From: Hoyosella levis
GTDB taxonomy: Bacteria > Actinomycetota > Actinomycetes > Mycobacteriales > Mycobacteriaceae
Assembly (NCBI RefSeq): GCF_026008515.1
Contig: NZ_BQYM01000010.1
Span: 124,001-188,000 of the forward strand
DNA: 64,000 bases
Direction: 5' to 3'
Part shown: one piece after another, positions 9,096 through 16,297 of the stretch
How positions within the stretch are numbered: position 1 is the stretch's first letter
How the letters are laid out: the number at the start of each line of letters is the position of its first letter
The notes under the pieces: model-generated
Database searches by the model: none
Told to the model about the DNA's origin: nothing
The model's input: only the letters and a program-made list of their open reading frames with translations
Program-made: the position numbers and the translations under genes

Positions 9096-10210
9096 GATCG
9101 CCCGAGCTCGCGGCTCGCCTGGGCATTGCCCTCGCGATCACCGTGACGATCTGCTTCATCACAGGATTGATCAGCCATTTCGTCCAGTACCCGGTGGCGT
9201 GGCTGCCGTGGCCGCCTTTCCCGTCCGGGCTCTATCGCTTCACCCAGGGATTGCATGTGATCTCCGGGGTGGCCACGATTCCGTTGCTCCTGGTCAAGCT
9301 CTGGTCCGTGTACCCGAGGTTGTTCGAGCGGCCAATGGTCCGCTCGGCCCTGCACGCCGCTGAACGAGGCTCGATCGCGGTGCTCGTCGGATCCATGATC
9401 TTCATGCTCGTGACGGGCCTGTTCAACGCCGCCCAGTGGTATCCGTGGACGTTCTTCTTCCCCGCGATGCACTACGCGTTCGCCTGGGTCGCGGTGGGCG
9501 CGCTGGTCATTCACATCGCGGTCAAGCTGCCGGTCATCACCAAGGTGCTCCGTGCCCCGATCGATCCGCCCAGTATCGATCCGCCTGGCCCGGCCGGCGA
9601 CACCATGGACGTCAACGGCGGCATCACCCGGCGGGGCGTCCTCGCGGCTACCGGCGCCGCTACCGTTCTCGCGGTCCTGTCCGTGGCCGGGCAGACCGTG
9701 CCCTGGCTGAGGTCCCTCGCCATCCTCGCCCCACGAAGCGGCGAGGGACCCCAGGGCGTTCCCATCAACCGCACCGCGCGAGCTGCTGGCGTCACCACGA
9801 CCGCCGTCGACCCCGCGTGGACGCTCGAGGTTCGCAGCGGCACCACTACGCGGAATCTCGGCCTCGACGAGCTGCGCGCGCTCCCCCAGACCGAGGTGAT
9901 CCTGCCGATCGCGTGCGTCGAGGGCTGGAGCGCCACCGCCCGCTGGCGGGGCGTGCGCGTCCGAGACTTGATCGATGTGGTTGGCGGGCGAGGCGGGGAC
10001 GTGCAGTTCCTCTCGCTCGAGCAGGGTGGCCTCTATTCCGGGACCGTCCTGCCCCAGCGCTTCGCCGAGCACCCGGATTCGCTCGTAGCGCTCGAGATCA
10101 ACGGGGAGACTCTCAACATCGATCACGGCTATCCGTGCCGACTGATAGCGCCGAACCGGCCCGGCGTGCTGCAGACCAAGTGGCTCGCGAGCATGGAGGT
10201 CCTGCCATGA
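9080..10210 (+). CDS. molybdopterin-dependent oxidoreductase (sulfite-oxidase fold) fused to a membrane haem-type domain
   Basis: A 376-residue fusion. Residues 10-160 hold four hydrophobic helices with paired histidines (LHVISGVATIPLL; MHYAFAWVAVGALVIH), as in cytochrome b561/DUF4405-type haem anchors. A linker with TRRGVLAATGA, a Tat-like or stop-transfer segment, leads to a SUOX-type Moco domain. Its C279 in LPIACVEGW is the expected molybdenum ligand, and VLPQRF, NIDHGYPCRL and GVLQTKW are family landmarks. It would place a YedY/SorA-like active site outside the membrane with electrons passing to haem b. The usual YedY and YedZ functions are thus in one chain. It overlaps the genes on both sides. 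Confidence 0.85.
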   Translation: MPTRLRSPELAARLGIALAITVTICFITGLISHFVQYPVAWLPWPPFPSGLYRFTQGLHVISGVATIPLLLVKLWSVYPRLFERPMVRSALHAAERGSIAVLVGSMIFMLVTGLFNAAQWYPWTFFFPAMHYAFAWVAVGALVIHIAVKLPVITKVLRAPIDPPSIDPPGPAGDTMDVNGGITRRGVLAATGAATVLAVLSVAGQTVPWLRSLAILAPRSGEGPQGVPINRTARAAGVTTTAVDPAWTLEVRSGTTTRNLGLDELRALPQTEVILPIACVEGWSATARWRGVRVRDLIDVVGGRGGDVQFLSLEQGGLYSGTVLPQRFAEHPDSLVALEINGETLNIDHGYPCRLIAPNRPGVLQTKWLASMEVLP

Positions 10211-10641
10211 GCTCCCCGATCACCCGGACGACCGTCCTGCGCGTCGCACTGATCGCGACCGGTGTCGCCGCGATCGGCTACGGTGCACTGCTGGCGCTCT
10301 CTCGTTCCACGCCGGAGATCCTGTCCGCCGCGATCTGGTTCGGCGCGGGGATCCTGATCCATGATGCGATCATCGCGCCCCTCTCCCTCGCGATCGGTTA
10401 CTCGGGGCGGACTGTGCTGCCACGTACCTGGTGGGCGCCGATCGCCACGGCCGGGCTGTGCACCGCGACACTGCTGGCAGTCGCGGTGCCCGTCATCGGT
10501 CGCGAGGGTGCCCGGCCGGACAATCCGACAGTGCTCGACCGCGACTACACCACTGGCCTCGCCGTCGCGGTCGGGGCGATCTGGATCGTCGCGCTGCTGC
10601 TCGGCGCGGTCCGTGCACGGAGGCACGAGCAGAACGGTTGA
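10207..10641 (+). CDS. small four-helix membrane protein
   Basis: A 144-residue hydrophobic protein, starting on the ATGA at the end of the oxidoreductase gene. About four helices are visible (near residues 10-30, 38-60, 75-95 and 115-135), with a short polar loop REGARPDNPTVLDRDY between the last two. No family motif is recognised. Being the last translationally coupled gene of the operon, it is probably a partner of the membrane oxidoreductase. Immediately downstream lies the left end of an IS200/IS605 element. Confidence 0.7.
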   Translation: MSSPITRTTVLRVALIATGVAAIGYGALLALSRSTPEILSAAIWFGAGILIHDAIIAPLSLAIGYSGRTVLPRTWWAPIATAGLCTATLLAVAVPVIGREGARPDNPTVLDRDYTTGLAVAVGAIWIVALLLGAVRARRHEQNG

Positions 10642-10660
10642 CCAGAATTCGTAGCGCGCA

Positions 10661-10684
10661 AGCCCGGTCGTTCACGTCCGGGCT
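10661..10684. repeat. left-end subterminal hairpin of the IS605-like element
   Basis: AGCCCGG (10661-10667) pairs perfectly with CCGGGCT (10678-10684) around a 10-base loop. It overlaps the end of tnpA and is the expected imperfect-palindrome recognition site for the TnpA Y1 transposase. Confidence 0.65.
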
Positions 10685-11135
10685 AGCGCATCAACTTCGG
10701 CCTACCTGGGGCACGGGGCGGTCGTTGTTGCTGCTCGATGTACTGCCGAACAATGCTGATCGGCGCGCCACCACACGATGCGGCGAAGTAGGACGGCGAC
10801 CATAGATGCCCGTTCATCGAATGCTGGTCCACCCACTCGCGGTGCTCGTCACGGAGCTTGCGTGCCGACACGCCTTTGCGGCTGTTCACGAGCTTGCTGA
10901 TCTGGACCGTGGGCGGATACTCGATCAGGACATGCACGTGGTCGTCCTCCCCGTTGAACTCGACCAGCGTCGCATTGAAGCCTGTGCACACCTCCCGCAC
11001 CGCATCAGCCCATAGGGTGAGCATGTCGCCGGTGAGCACGTTGCGCCGATGCTTGGTCACGAAGACCAAATGCACGTACATCGCGCTCACGACGCCGCCA
11101 CCACGCCCGTGGTCCGCCGGAACTGTCGTAGCCAA
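10683..11135 (-). CDS. tnpA: IS200/IS605 Y1 transposase TnpA
   Basis: A 150-residue HUH single-strand transposase. LVFVTKHRRNVL is the usual first strand, the HUH motif is DDHVHVLIEY, and the catalytic Tyr lies in the C-terminal helix IVRQYIEQQ. WSPSYFAASCGG is typical of the family. It cuts and rejoins the top strand at hairpin-guided sites. The start at 11135 gives a full-length N-terminus; internal starts exist (for example ATG 11081), but they would trim the first strand. It appears intact, so it could mobilise this and related elements. Confidence 0.88.
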   Translation of the reverse strand: MATTVPADHGRGGGVVSAMYVHLVFVTKHRRNVLTGDMLTLWADAVREVCTGFNATLVEFNGEDDHVHVLIEYPPTVQISKLVNSRKGVSARKLRDEHREWVDQHSMNGHLWSPSYFAASCGGAPISIVRQYIEQQQRPPRAPGRPKLMR

Positions 11136-11145
11136 CCGCTAGCGT

Positions 11146-12300
11146 GTGGGTGTGCAGCTCCGGTACAACTACCGCGTCTACCCGACGCCGGGCCAGCGGA
11201 TCAGGCTGGCGCGGTCGTTCGGGTGCGCTCGGGTGGTGTTCAACGATGCGCTGCGCGCTCGCCAGGACGCCTACGCGGCTGGGGAGAGGATCAGCGACAC
11301 CGAGGTGCAGCACCGGGTCGTCACCTATGCCAAGCGCACCGAGGAACGCCGGTGGCTGGCCGACGTCGCGTCGGTGGCGCTGGTGCAGGCATGCCAGGAC
11401 GCGCGCCGCGCCTACCGCAACTGGTTCGACTCGCTGTCGGGCACGCGCAAGGGCCGCAAGCTGGGCACGCCGCGGTTCCGGTCCCGCAAGGACAACCGGC
11501 AGGCGATCCGGCTCACCCGCAACGGGTTCAGTATCCGCCCGAACCGCAAGCTGTACGCGGCGAAGATCGGCGAGCTGGACGTCGCGTGGTCGCGGGAACT
11601 GCCGTCCGAACCGTCGTCGGTAACGATCGTCAAGGACGCTGCTGGCCGGTACTTCGCGTCGTTCGTTGTCGAGACCGACGACCAAGCCTTGTAGCCGGTC
11701 GAGTCGGAGATCGGGATCGATCTCGGTCTAACAACGTTCGCGGTGATGTCGAACGGCAAGGTCATCGACTCCCCGAGGTTTCTTCGGCAAGCCGAGCGCA
11801 AGCTCCGCAAGGCGCAACAGAACTTGAGCCGCAAGGCGAAAGGCAGCAAGAACCGGGCCAAAGCGCGTATCCGCGTGGCGAAGGCCCATGCCAGAGTGTC
11901 CGACACTCGACGCGATTGGGCGCACAAGCACACCACCCAGATCATCCGCGAGAACCAAGCGGTGTTCGTGGAGGACTTGTGTGTTCGCGGCCTGGCGCGG
12001 ACGCGGCTGGCGAAGTCGGTGCACGACGCCGGTTGGGGCCAGTTCCTCCGCTTGCTGGAGTACAAGGCCGCCCGGTATGGGCGGGTGCTCGCCAAGGCGG
12101 ACCGGTTCTACCCGTCGTCCTAGATCTGCTCCGAATGCGGTGCGATCGACGGGCCGAAGCCGCTCTCGGTCCGGCAGTGGCAGTGCAAGGCGTGCGGCAC
12201 GGTCCACGACCGCGACCTCAACGCCGCGAGGAACATCTACGCCGCAGGGCTTGCGGAGTGGCTAAACGCCTGCGGAGGGACCGTAAGTCCTGCCGCCTAG
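11146..12300 (+). pseudogene. tnpB: TnpB (RNA-guided nuclease of the IS605 group) interrupted by two in-frame TAG codons
   Basis: One continuous frame encodes a TnpB of about 384 codons. VQLRYNYRVYPTPGQR is the N-terminus, GIDLGLTTFAV carries the first RuvC Asp, and FVEDLCVRGLARTRLAKSV follows with the RuvC-II acidic residue. [10 protein letters not shown] plus [11 protein letters not shown] form the zinc finger and RuvC-III region. TAG codons interrupt it at 11692-11694 and 12121-12123. The second stands where homologues have Gln (FYPSSQ), so CAG to TAG is the likely change; the first may be the same. No frameshift is present before the final stop at 12298-12300. Because the stops separate the RuvC motifs, termination at either would give no active nuclease. 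Confidence 0.8.
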
Positions 12301-12390
12301 CGGAAGGCAAGTCCCGTTGAAACAGGAACCCACCGGAGAACCGCAAGGTTCAGCAGGAATCCCGGCCCTTCAGAGCCGGGAGGAAGTCAA
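12270..12390 (+). ncRNA. candidate reRNA/omegaRNA of the IS605-like element
   Basis: In IS605-group elements the guide RNA of TnpB is made from the 3' end of tnpB and the right end of the element, with the guide read from the flank. Here the stretch from the last tnpB codons to the right end contains a perfect terminal hairpin (12361-12380). It ends AGGAAGTCAA, after which the guide would begin at 12391, inside the PH-domain gene fragment. The 5' limit is a guess. Position and structure support it; expression is not shown. Confidence 0.4.
12361..12380. repeat. right-end hairpin of the IS605-like element
   Basis: CCCGGC (12361-12366) pairs with GCCGGG (12375-12380) around the loop CCTTCAGA. 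AGGAAGTCAA follows to 12390, the probable right cleavage boundary. Confidence 0.65.
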
Positions 12391-12552
12391 ATCTCGTTCC
12401 GCGCGACGGTGTGGGAGCGGATCATGCGGTACGGGACGCTGACCATCCAGTCGGCGTCCGAGCAGGGCACGATGACGCTCGCGCACGTTCCCGACCCGGA
12501 GGGCTTCAAGGCACGGATCTATCGGGCCGCGGACGAGGCGCGCGACTACTAG
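12391..12552 (+). pseudogene. 3' fragment of a PH-domain (bPH2-like) protein gene
   Basis: Directly after the IS right end, an open frame to TAG 12550-12552 reads ISFRATVWERIMRYGTLTIQ, SASEQGTMTLAHVPDPEGF and an acidic end. These match the last strands and helix of bacterial PH-domain proteins (segments like the WERIxxxGTLxIESA motif). There is no start codon near the front and the 5' part is absent on the left of the IS, where the operon of the Moco enzyme ends. So insertion was accompanied by deletion or rearrangement, and the gene is dead. Confidence 0.65.
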
Positions 12553-12624
12553 CTCCAGGCTGCGTGTCGCGGGGCCCGGCTACCTTCCCCGTGGCCGGGC
12601 CCCGCTTCATGCCGTCCCGATTGC

Positions 12625-13095
12625 CTACTGGTTGGCGAGGGCGAGCTCGGCGAGCAGCGTGTCGAGGAGCCCGAGTGGCTCGGAGAGGCTGCCGAATGCC
12701 CCTTCGAAGCTGTCCTCGTTGTCTCCGGTCTCGTCAGCGGATTCGCTAATGGTGATCGTCTCGACGACCTCGGCCGGCGTGGTGCCGTCCTCGCAGGCGA
12801 CAGTGGCGGTGTAGGTGCCAGGCGGGAGCGCGGCGGTGCGCGAGACCCCGTCGCCGTCGATGGTGAGGCTGATGCCCTGGGAGACGATCTGCCCGTTGTC
12901 ATCGTCGACGGCGAGCTCGCAGGTGAAATCGCCTTCTGTGCTGCTTGCCCCCTCGATCGATGCGACGATCGTGTCGCCGCTGGCTGTGATGGTGACATCA
13001 CCGGTGACGGCGGCGGACGCGGTGGGGGCCGCGAGCGCGGCGATGCCGAGCATCCCGGCAGCTGCGGCGGTGGTGCGACACGAGATACGAGACAT
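12625..13095 (-). CDS. secreted protein of unknown function
   Basis: A 156-residue protein. The N-terminus MSRISCRTTAAAAGMLGIAA followed by LAAPTASAA is a clear Sec signal peptide. The mature part is acidic and beta-rich, with single cysteines in FTCELAV and TVACEDG that could form a disulphide. The C-terminus is acidic, then amphipathic (LDTLLAELALANQ). I chose ATG 13095 because GAGGAG lies 7-8 bases upstream; an ATG 24 bases earlier lacks this. An Ig-like domain is plausible, but no family is recognised. It is transcribed alone, behind a strong terminator hairpin. Confidence 0.7.
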   Translation of the reverse strand: MSRISCRTTAAAAGMLGIAALAAPTASAAVTGDVTITASGDTIVASIEGASSTEGDFTCELAVDDDNGQIVSQGISLTIDGDGVSRTAALPPGTYTATVACEDGTTPAEVVETITISESADETGDNEDSFEGAFGSLSEPLGLLDTLLAELALANQ

Positions 13096-13168
13096 AACAA
13101 TCTCCTCACTGGTTGACAACAGTCACACCGGCCACTGTAGCCCTATTGGGGGGCATGGACAGCAGAAC

Positions 13169-13197
13169 GCCCCGCATCCCGGCTGGGGATGCGGGGC
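13169..13197. terminator. strong GC-rich stem-loop downstream of the acyltransferase gene
   Basis: A perfect 12-bp stem (13169-13180 with 13186-13197) closes a 5-base loop. It lies between the stop of the acyltransferase (minus strand, ends 13228) and the start region of the secreted-protein gene (13095). It has no U-tract. It probably terminates the acyltransferase transcript. Confidence 0.6.
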
Positions 13198-13227
13198 GCT
13201 GATCGCTGGGTCCGCGCGGAGCCAGGG

Positions 13228-14388
13228 TCAGGCCTTCTTCGCTGTCCCACGGATCGCGGGGTGAAGCTCGAACATGAAGTTCATGCCCAGGCGGACCATC
13301 AGCCCGTGCAGGGTAAGCGCGAGCGCCACGACCATCGCGGTCACGATCAGCGGCGCCACCAGCGTCACTGCGGTCAGCGAGGTCACTGCGGAGGCCTTGA
13401 TGAAGGCGTACACCACGGCCGCGATGAGCATGTCCATCATCACGTACACCGGCAGGGTGCGGGTGCCGATGCTCTGGAAGAGGTTGCCCGCCCGGGTACC
13501 CACCAGGGCCGAGGCGACCAGCACTCCGAGCAGCAGCCCGACCGTGGTGACGATCAGCTTGAGCTCGGGCATCGCGAGGACATCGAGCGTCATGATCGGC
13601 ACGAACACCGCGGTGTAGGCAGCCAGCGCGGCCACCAGGCGCGGCCCGTTGGAGAGGTGGCTGAACCGGACGATGATCGGCTTGGCGTGGATCGCCAGGA
13701 GGAAGTACACGAAGTAGGAGCCCAGGTTGCGCCAGCCGAAGCCAAGCTCATCGAAGAAGAAGTGCGAGCCATAGGCGGAGACCGACAGCGCGATCGCGAA
13801 CCCGAACTGCACCACCAGCGGCAGGCGGTAGATAGCCTTCGCGACGATCGCGAAGAGGGCGAGACCGTAGATGAACCACAGGGCGTTCGACGGCGAGGTG
13901 AAGCCGGTGATGACCGAGGTGAGCTTGGCGTAGCCCTTGTGCGATACGTCGTCCGGGAGCAGGTTGTGCACCACGAAGAACATCAGCAGCCACACCGTGT
14001 AGAGGTAGAAGAGGTGCGCCACCCGGCTGCGCAGCATCGTCGACCACGTCATCCGCAGCATCCCCTGGGCGAACAGGCCCGACGCGACAAAGAACAGCGG
14101 CATGCGGATGGGCTGGAGGAAGGCGTTGATCGAGCTCCAGAATTCAGGGGCGAGATCATTGCGGGTCAGCATGCCGACCGCGTGCAGGAGCACAACGAGG
14201 GTGATGGTGAGGCCCTTGGCGAGATCGACCCACTCTACGCGCTGCTTGGCAGGCTTGGCGGGGGTCGGTGTGAGCTGCGCTGCGGCCGGAGCCTCCGGTG
14301 CCATGGGCATGTCGAGCAGGTGCTGGCGGTCCGCGGCAGCGATGGCCGAATCAGGTATCGAGCTCTGCGTTGGCGCGGTGGTCAGCAC
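13228..14388 (-). CDS. acyltransferase 3 family membrane protein (OafA/WecH type)
   Basis: About 386 residues with some ten membrane helices. The first helix carries the family signature VEWVDLAKGLTITLVVLLHA, with the His important for acyl transfer in this family. The N-terminus is a short cytoplasmic Pro/Ala-rich tail. I prefer GTG 14388, which has GGGAG about 6 bases upstream; a longer in-frame start at 14436 has no such site. Family members O-acylate cell-wall or exopolysaccharide sugars using acyl-CoA; the target here is unknown. A palindromic site upstream (14459-14484) may control it. Confidence 0.85.
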   Translation of the reverse strand: MLTTAPTQSSIPDSAIAAADRQHLLDMPMAPEAPAAAQLTPTPAKPAKQRVEWVDLAKGLTITLVVLLHAVGMLTRNDLAPEFWSSINAFLQPIRMPLFFVASGLFAQGMLRMTWSTMLRSRVAHLFYLYTVWLLMFFVVHNLLPDDVSHKGYAKLTSVITGFTSPSNALWFIYGLALFAIVAKAIYRLPLVVQFGFAIALSVSAYGSHFFFDELGFGWRNLGSYFVYFLLAIHAKPIIVRFSHLSNGPRLVAALAAYTAVFVPIMTLDVLAMPELKLIVTTVGLLLGVLVASALVGTRAGNLFQSIGTRTLPVYVMMDMLIAAVVYAFIKASAVTSLTAVTLVAPLIVTAMVVALALTLHGLMVRLGMNFMFELHPAIRGTAKKA

Positions 14389-14458
14389 ATCAATCTCCCA
14401 GGGTGCGGAATGCGTGGATACTGCGCCACCGGCCACGTTGTTCGCGGCATTGCGACGC

Positions 14459-14484
14459 CTTTACCTTGATAAATAACGGTAAAG
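14459..14484. promoter_or_regulatory. palindromic site in an AT-rich promoter region upstream of the acyltransferase
   Basis: CTTTACC (14459-14465) and GGTAAAG (14478-14484) are perfect inverted repeats with a 12-base AT-rich spacer. They lie about 70 bases upstream of the acyltransferase start, in the only AT-rich stretch nearby. This fits an operator overlapping a promoter. No adjacent gene encodes an obvious regulator. Confidence 0.4.
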
Positions 14485-14533
14485 TAACGGCAACCTGGGC
14501 GATAGATATGTGCAAGCCAGGTCACATGAGTGC

Positions 14534-14594
14534 TCGATCACAGCACTCCGGCGCGACAGTGGGATCCACCGCCACGCCGGGGTGCTGTGATCGA
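14534..14594. repeat. long intergenic inverted repeat
   Basis: A 20-base arm at 14534-14553 (TCGATCACAGCACTCCGGCG) is matched at 19 of 20 positions by its inverse at 14575-14594, with a 21-base loop. It lies between the AhpD-like gene (ends 14636) and the acyltransferase promoter, both on the minus strand. It could be the terminator of the AhpD-like gene or a dispersed palindromic element. Confidence 0.55.
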
Positions 14595-14635
14595 AACCCG
14601 ATTGGTGCCCCGGGGCTCGTTCCCGGCCCTCCTGC

Positions 14636-15172
14636 TCAGGGCTCCACGACAGGGAAGTCGATCTCCGTGCCGAGGGTGTTGTTGACGATGTTCGTCAGCA
14701 GGTTGAGCCCCACGTGGCCGAGCACCTCCGCGAGCTCCGCGTCCGAGGCACCTGTTGCGCGGGCTGCCTCGATCTCGTCCGCATCGACCATGCCGCGCTT
14801 CTCGTTCGCCGCCCGGGCGAAGGAGAGCAGCGCTGCCGTGCGCGGATCATCCGCCTCGGCCTTGCGCGCCGCCGCGAGCTGCTCCCCGGACAATCCGGCG
14901 GCCTTCTCCCCGAGATAGGTGTGCGCCGACAGGCAGTACCCGCAGCCATTGGACTGCGCGATCGTGATGGCCAGCCGCTCCCGCGTGGCCCGAGGCAGCA
15001 CGCCCTTGTCCAGCGCGCCCGCGAGGCCCGCATAGCCATGCAGCAAGGCTGGGCTATTCACCATCACCCGCGCCAGGTTCGGGATCGCCCCGAACGTTTG
15101 CTTCGCCACCCGCAAGGCCTCGGCCTGTTCCTCGGTCGCATCCGCATCGTTGATCAACGGCAGAACACTCAT
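14636..15172 (-). CDS. carboxymuconolactone decarboxylase / AhpD-like peroxidase-family protein
   Basis: A 178-residue all-helical protein with the AhpD active-site signature: C77-GY-C80 followed by H84 (NGCGYCLSAH), and upstream E and K residues in the RERLAITIAQ helix. Members reduce peroxides through the CxxC pair or act as alkylhydroperoxidase partners. The protein is about the size of a stand-alone AhpD core. ATG 15172 is preceded by GAGGAGC at a good distance; upstream codons have no family resemblance. It is divergent from the ECF sigma gene at 15321, which might regulate it, though no matching promoter motif could be confirmed. Confidence 0.88.
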   Translation of the reverse strand: MSVLPLINDADATEEQAEALRVAKQTFGAIPNLARVMVNSPALLHGYAGLAGALDKGVLPRATRERLAITIAQSNGCGYCLSAHTYLGEKAAGLSGEQLAAARKAEADDPRTAALLSFARAANEKRGMVDADEIEAARATGASDAELAEVLGHVGLNLLTNIVNNTLGTEIDFPVVEP

Positions 15173-15320
15173 CTCGCACGCTCCTCGCGCTTGCTCGATC
15201 GGCTCCCAGCTATGCCGGGGCCGCTTAGCTGATCCCGGCGCGCCATCACGCGCCATGGTGTAGACATACGGGCATGCCCCGGCGTTACACAGCCCGCGCG
15301 CGCGGATCGCAGGCATCGCG

Positions 15321-15956
15321 ATGAGCACCGTGGAGGACGACCGCTGGCCCACCGACACCGACCTGCTCGCGGCCCTGCGCGCCGGGGATACCGACGCCTT
15401 CACCGCGCTCGTCGATGCTCTCCACGCGCCGCTCGTGCGCCTCGCCCGCGTCTACGTCACGCCCGCGCTCGCCGAGGATGCCGTGCAGGACACCTGGGTC
15501 AACGTGATCCGCGGCCTGCACCGGTTCGAAGGGCGGTCCTCGCTGAAGACCTGGATCTACCGGATCATGCTCAACCGCGTTCGCACCCTCGCCACCCGCG
15601 AGGGACGCCTGATCCCCTTTGCCACAGCAGGTCCCGAGGTCGACACCCGGCCCTCCGTTGACCCTGACCATCTCGACCACCCCGAGCACGGCGCCCATTA
15701 CTGGCCCGATGCCCCACCACGCTGGGACCTCCTGCCCGAGCAGCACCTGATGTCCCGCGAGGTCCACGACGTCGTCGCCAAAGCGCTCGCCACACTGCCC
15801 GCCAGCCAGCGGGAAGTCGTCGTCATGCGTGACATCGAGGGATGGACCAGCGCCGAGACCTGCGCGTCGCTCGGAATATCCGGCGCCAACCAGCGCGTTC
15901 TCCTGCATCGAGGACGTGCCGCGATCCGCACGGCACTGGAGGTGTATCTCTCGTGA
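15321..15956 (+). CDS. ECF-family RNA polymerase sigma factor
   Basis: A 211-residue sigma-70 family protein. Region 2 is visible as DAFTALVDALHAPLVRLARV, then ALAEDAVQDTWVNVIRGL and SSLKTWIYRIMLNRVRT. Region 4 is LPASQREVVVMRDIEGWTSA followed by the helix-turn-helix ETCASLGISGANQRVLLHRG. The linker between them is long (about 50 residues). Its stop overlaps the anti-sigma start (GTGA at 15953-15956), so the two are co-translated. The signal may be oxidative, given the Cys-containing partner and the divergent AhpD-like gene. Confidence 0.92.
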   Translation: MSTVEDDRWPTDTDLLAALRAGDTDAFTALVDALHAPLVRLARVYVTPALAEDAVQDTWVNVIRGLHRFEGRSSLKTWIYRIMLNRVRTLATREGRLIPFATAGPEVDTRPSVDPDHLDHPEHGAHYWPDAPPRWDLLPEQHLMSREVHDVVAKALATLPASQREVVVMRDIEGWTSAETCASLGISGANQRVLLHRGRAAIRTALEVYLS

Positions 15957-16297
15957 ACCACCATCCCGGCGACGCCACGGCCGACGAGCCTGATCCGTTC
16001 GTCGACAATGCGCTGCGGATCAGCTGCGCCGATGCCATCGAGCTCGTCACCGACTACCTGGACAACTCCCTCGACGACGCTGACCTCCACGCCTTCGAGG
16101 AGCACACCAGCCTTTGCGAGGCCTGCCACGTCTACATAGACCAGGTCCGCCGCACCATCCGGATCACTGCGGCCGGGCGCGACGCGAGCGTGGAGGTGCG
16201 ACCGCGCGACTTCCCCAGCCTGCTCGAGCTGTTCGCGCAGCAGCATCCTCGCACCCGCGATTCCCACGGCGACGATCAGGCGGAATCCGCGCCCTGA
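15953..16297 (+). CDS. zinc-binding anti-sigma factor (ZAS type)
   Basis: A 114-residue protein starting at GTG 15953 inside the sigma stop. The ZAS motif H51-x3-C55-x2-C58 (HTSLCEACH) follows the helix CADAIELVTDYLDNSLDDAD, exactly as in RsrA-like and zf-HC2 anti-sigmas. There is no membrane helix, so it is a soluble, possibly redox-sensing anti-sigma. It should bind and silence the preceding ECF factor until zinc or thiol chemistry releases it. Its last 22 bases overlap the 3' end of the convergent hydrolase gene. Confidence 0.9.
   Translation: MNHHPGDATADEPDPFVDNALRISCADAIELVTDYLDNSLDDADLHAFEEHTSLCEACHVYIDQVRRTIRITAAGRDASVEVRPRDFPSLLELFAQQHPRTRDSHGDDQAESAP

Larger units (their letters stand above)
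10661..12390. mobile_element. IS200/IS605-group element (IS605-like, divergent tnpA/tnpB)
   Basis: tnpA on the minus strand and tnpB on the plus strand diverge from a gap of about 10 bases, the IS605 arrangement. A left-end hairpin overlaps the tnpA stop and a right-end hairpin lies downstream of tnpB, followed by AGGAAGTCAA. I set the boundaries from the hairpins. The right edge is well supported because a PH-domain gene fragment begins at once at 12391; the left edge could lie a few tens of bases further out. Such elements move as single-stranded circles and make no target-site duplication. tnpA looks intact; tnpB has stop codons. Confidence 0.8.

Noticed and set aside
11146-12300. Programmed amber read-through or non-standard decoding of tnpB
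   Set aside because: No suppressor tRNA is visible in the window and other genes use TAG as a normal stop; decay by point mutation is simpler.
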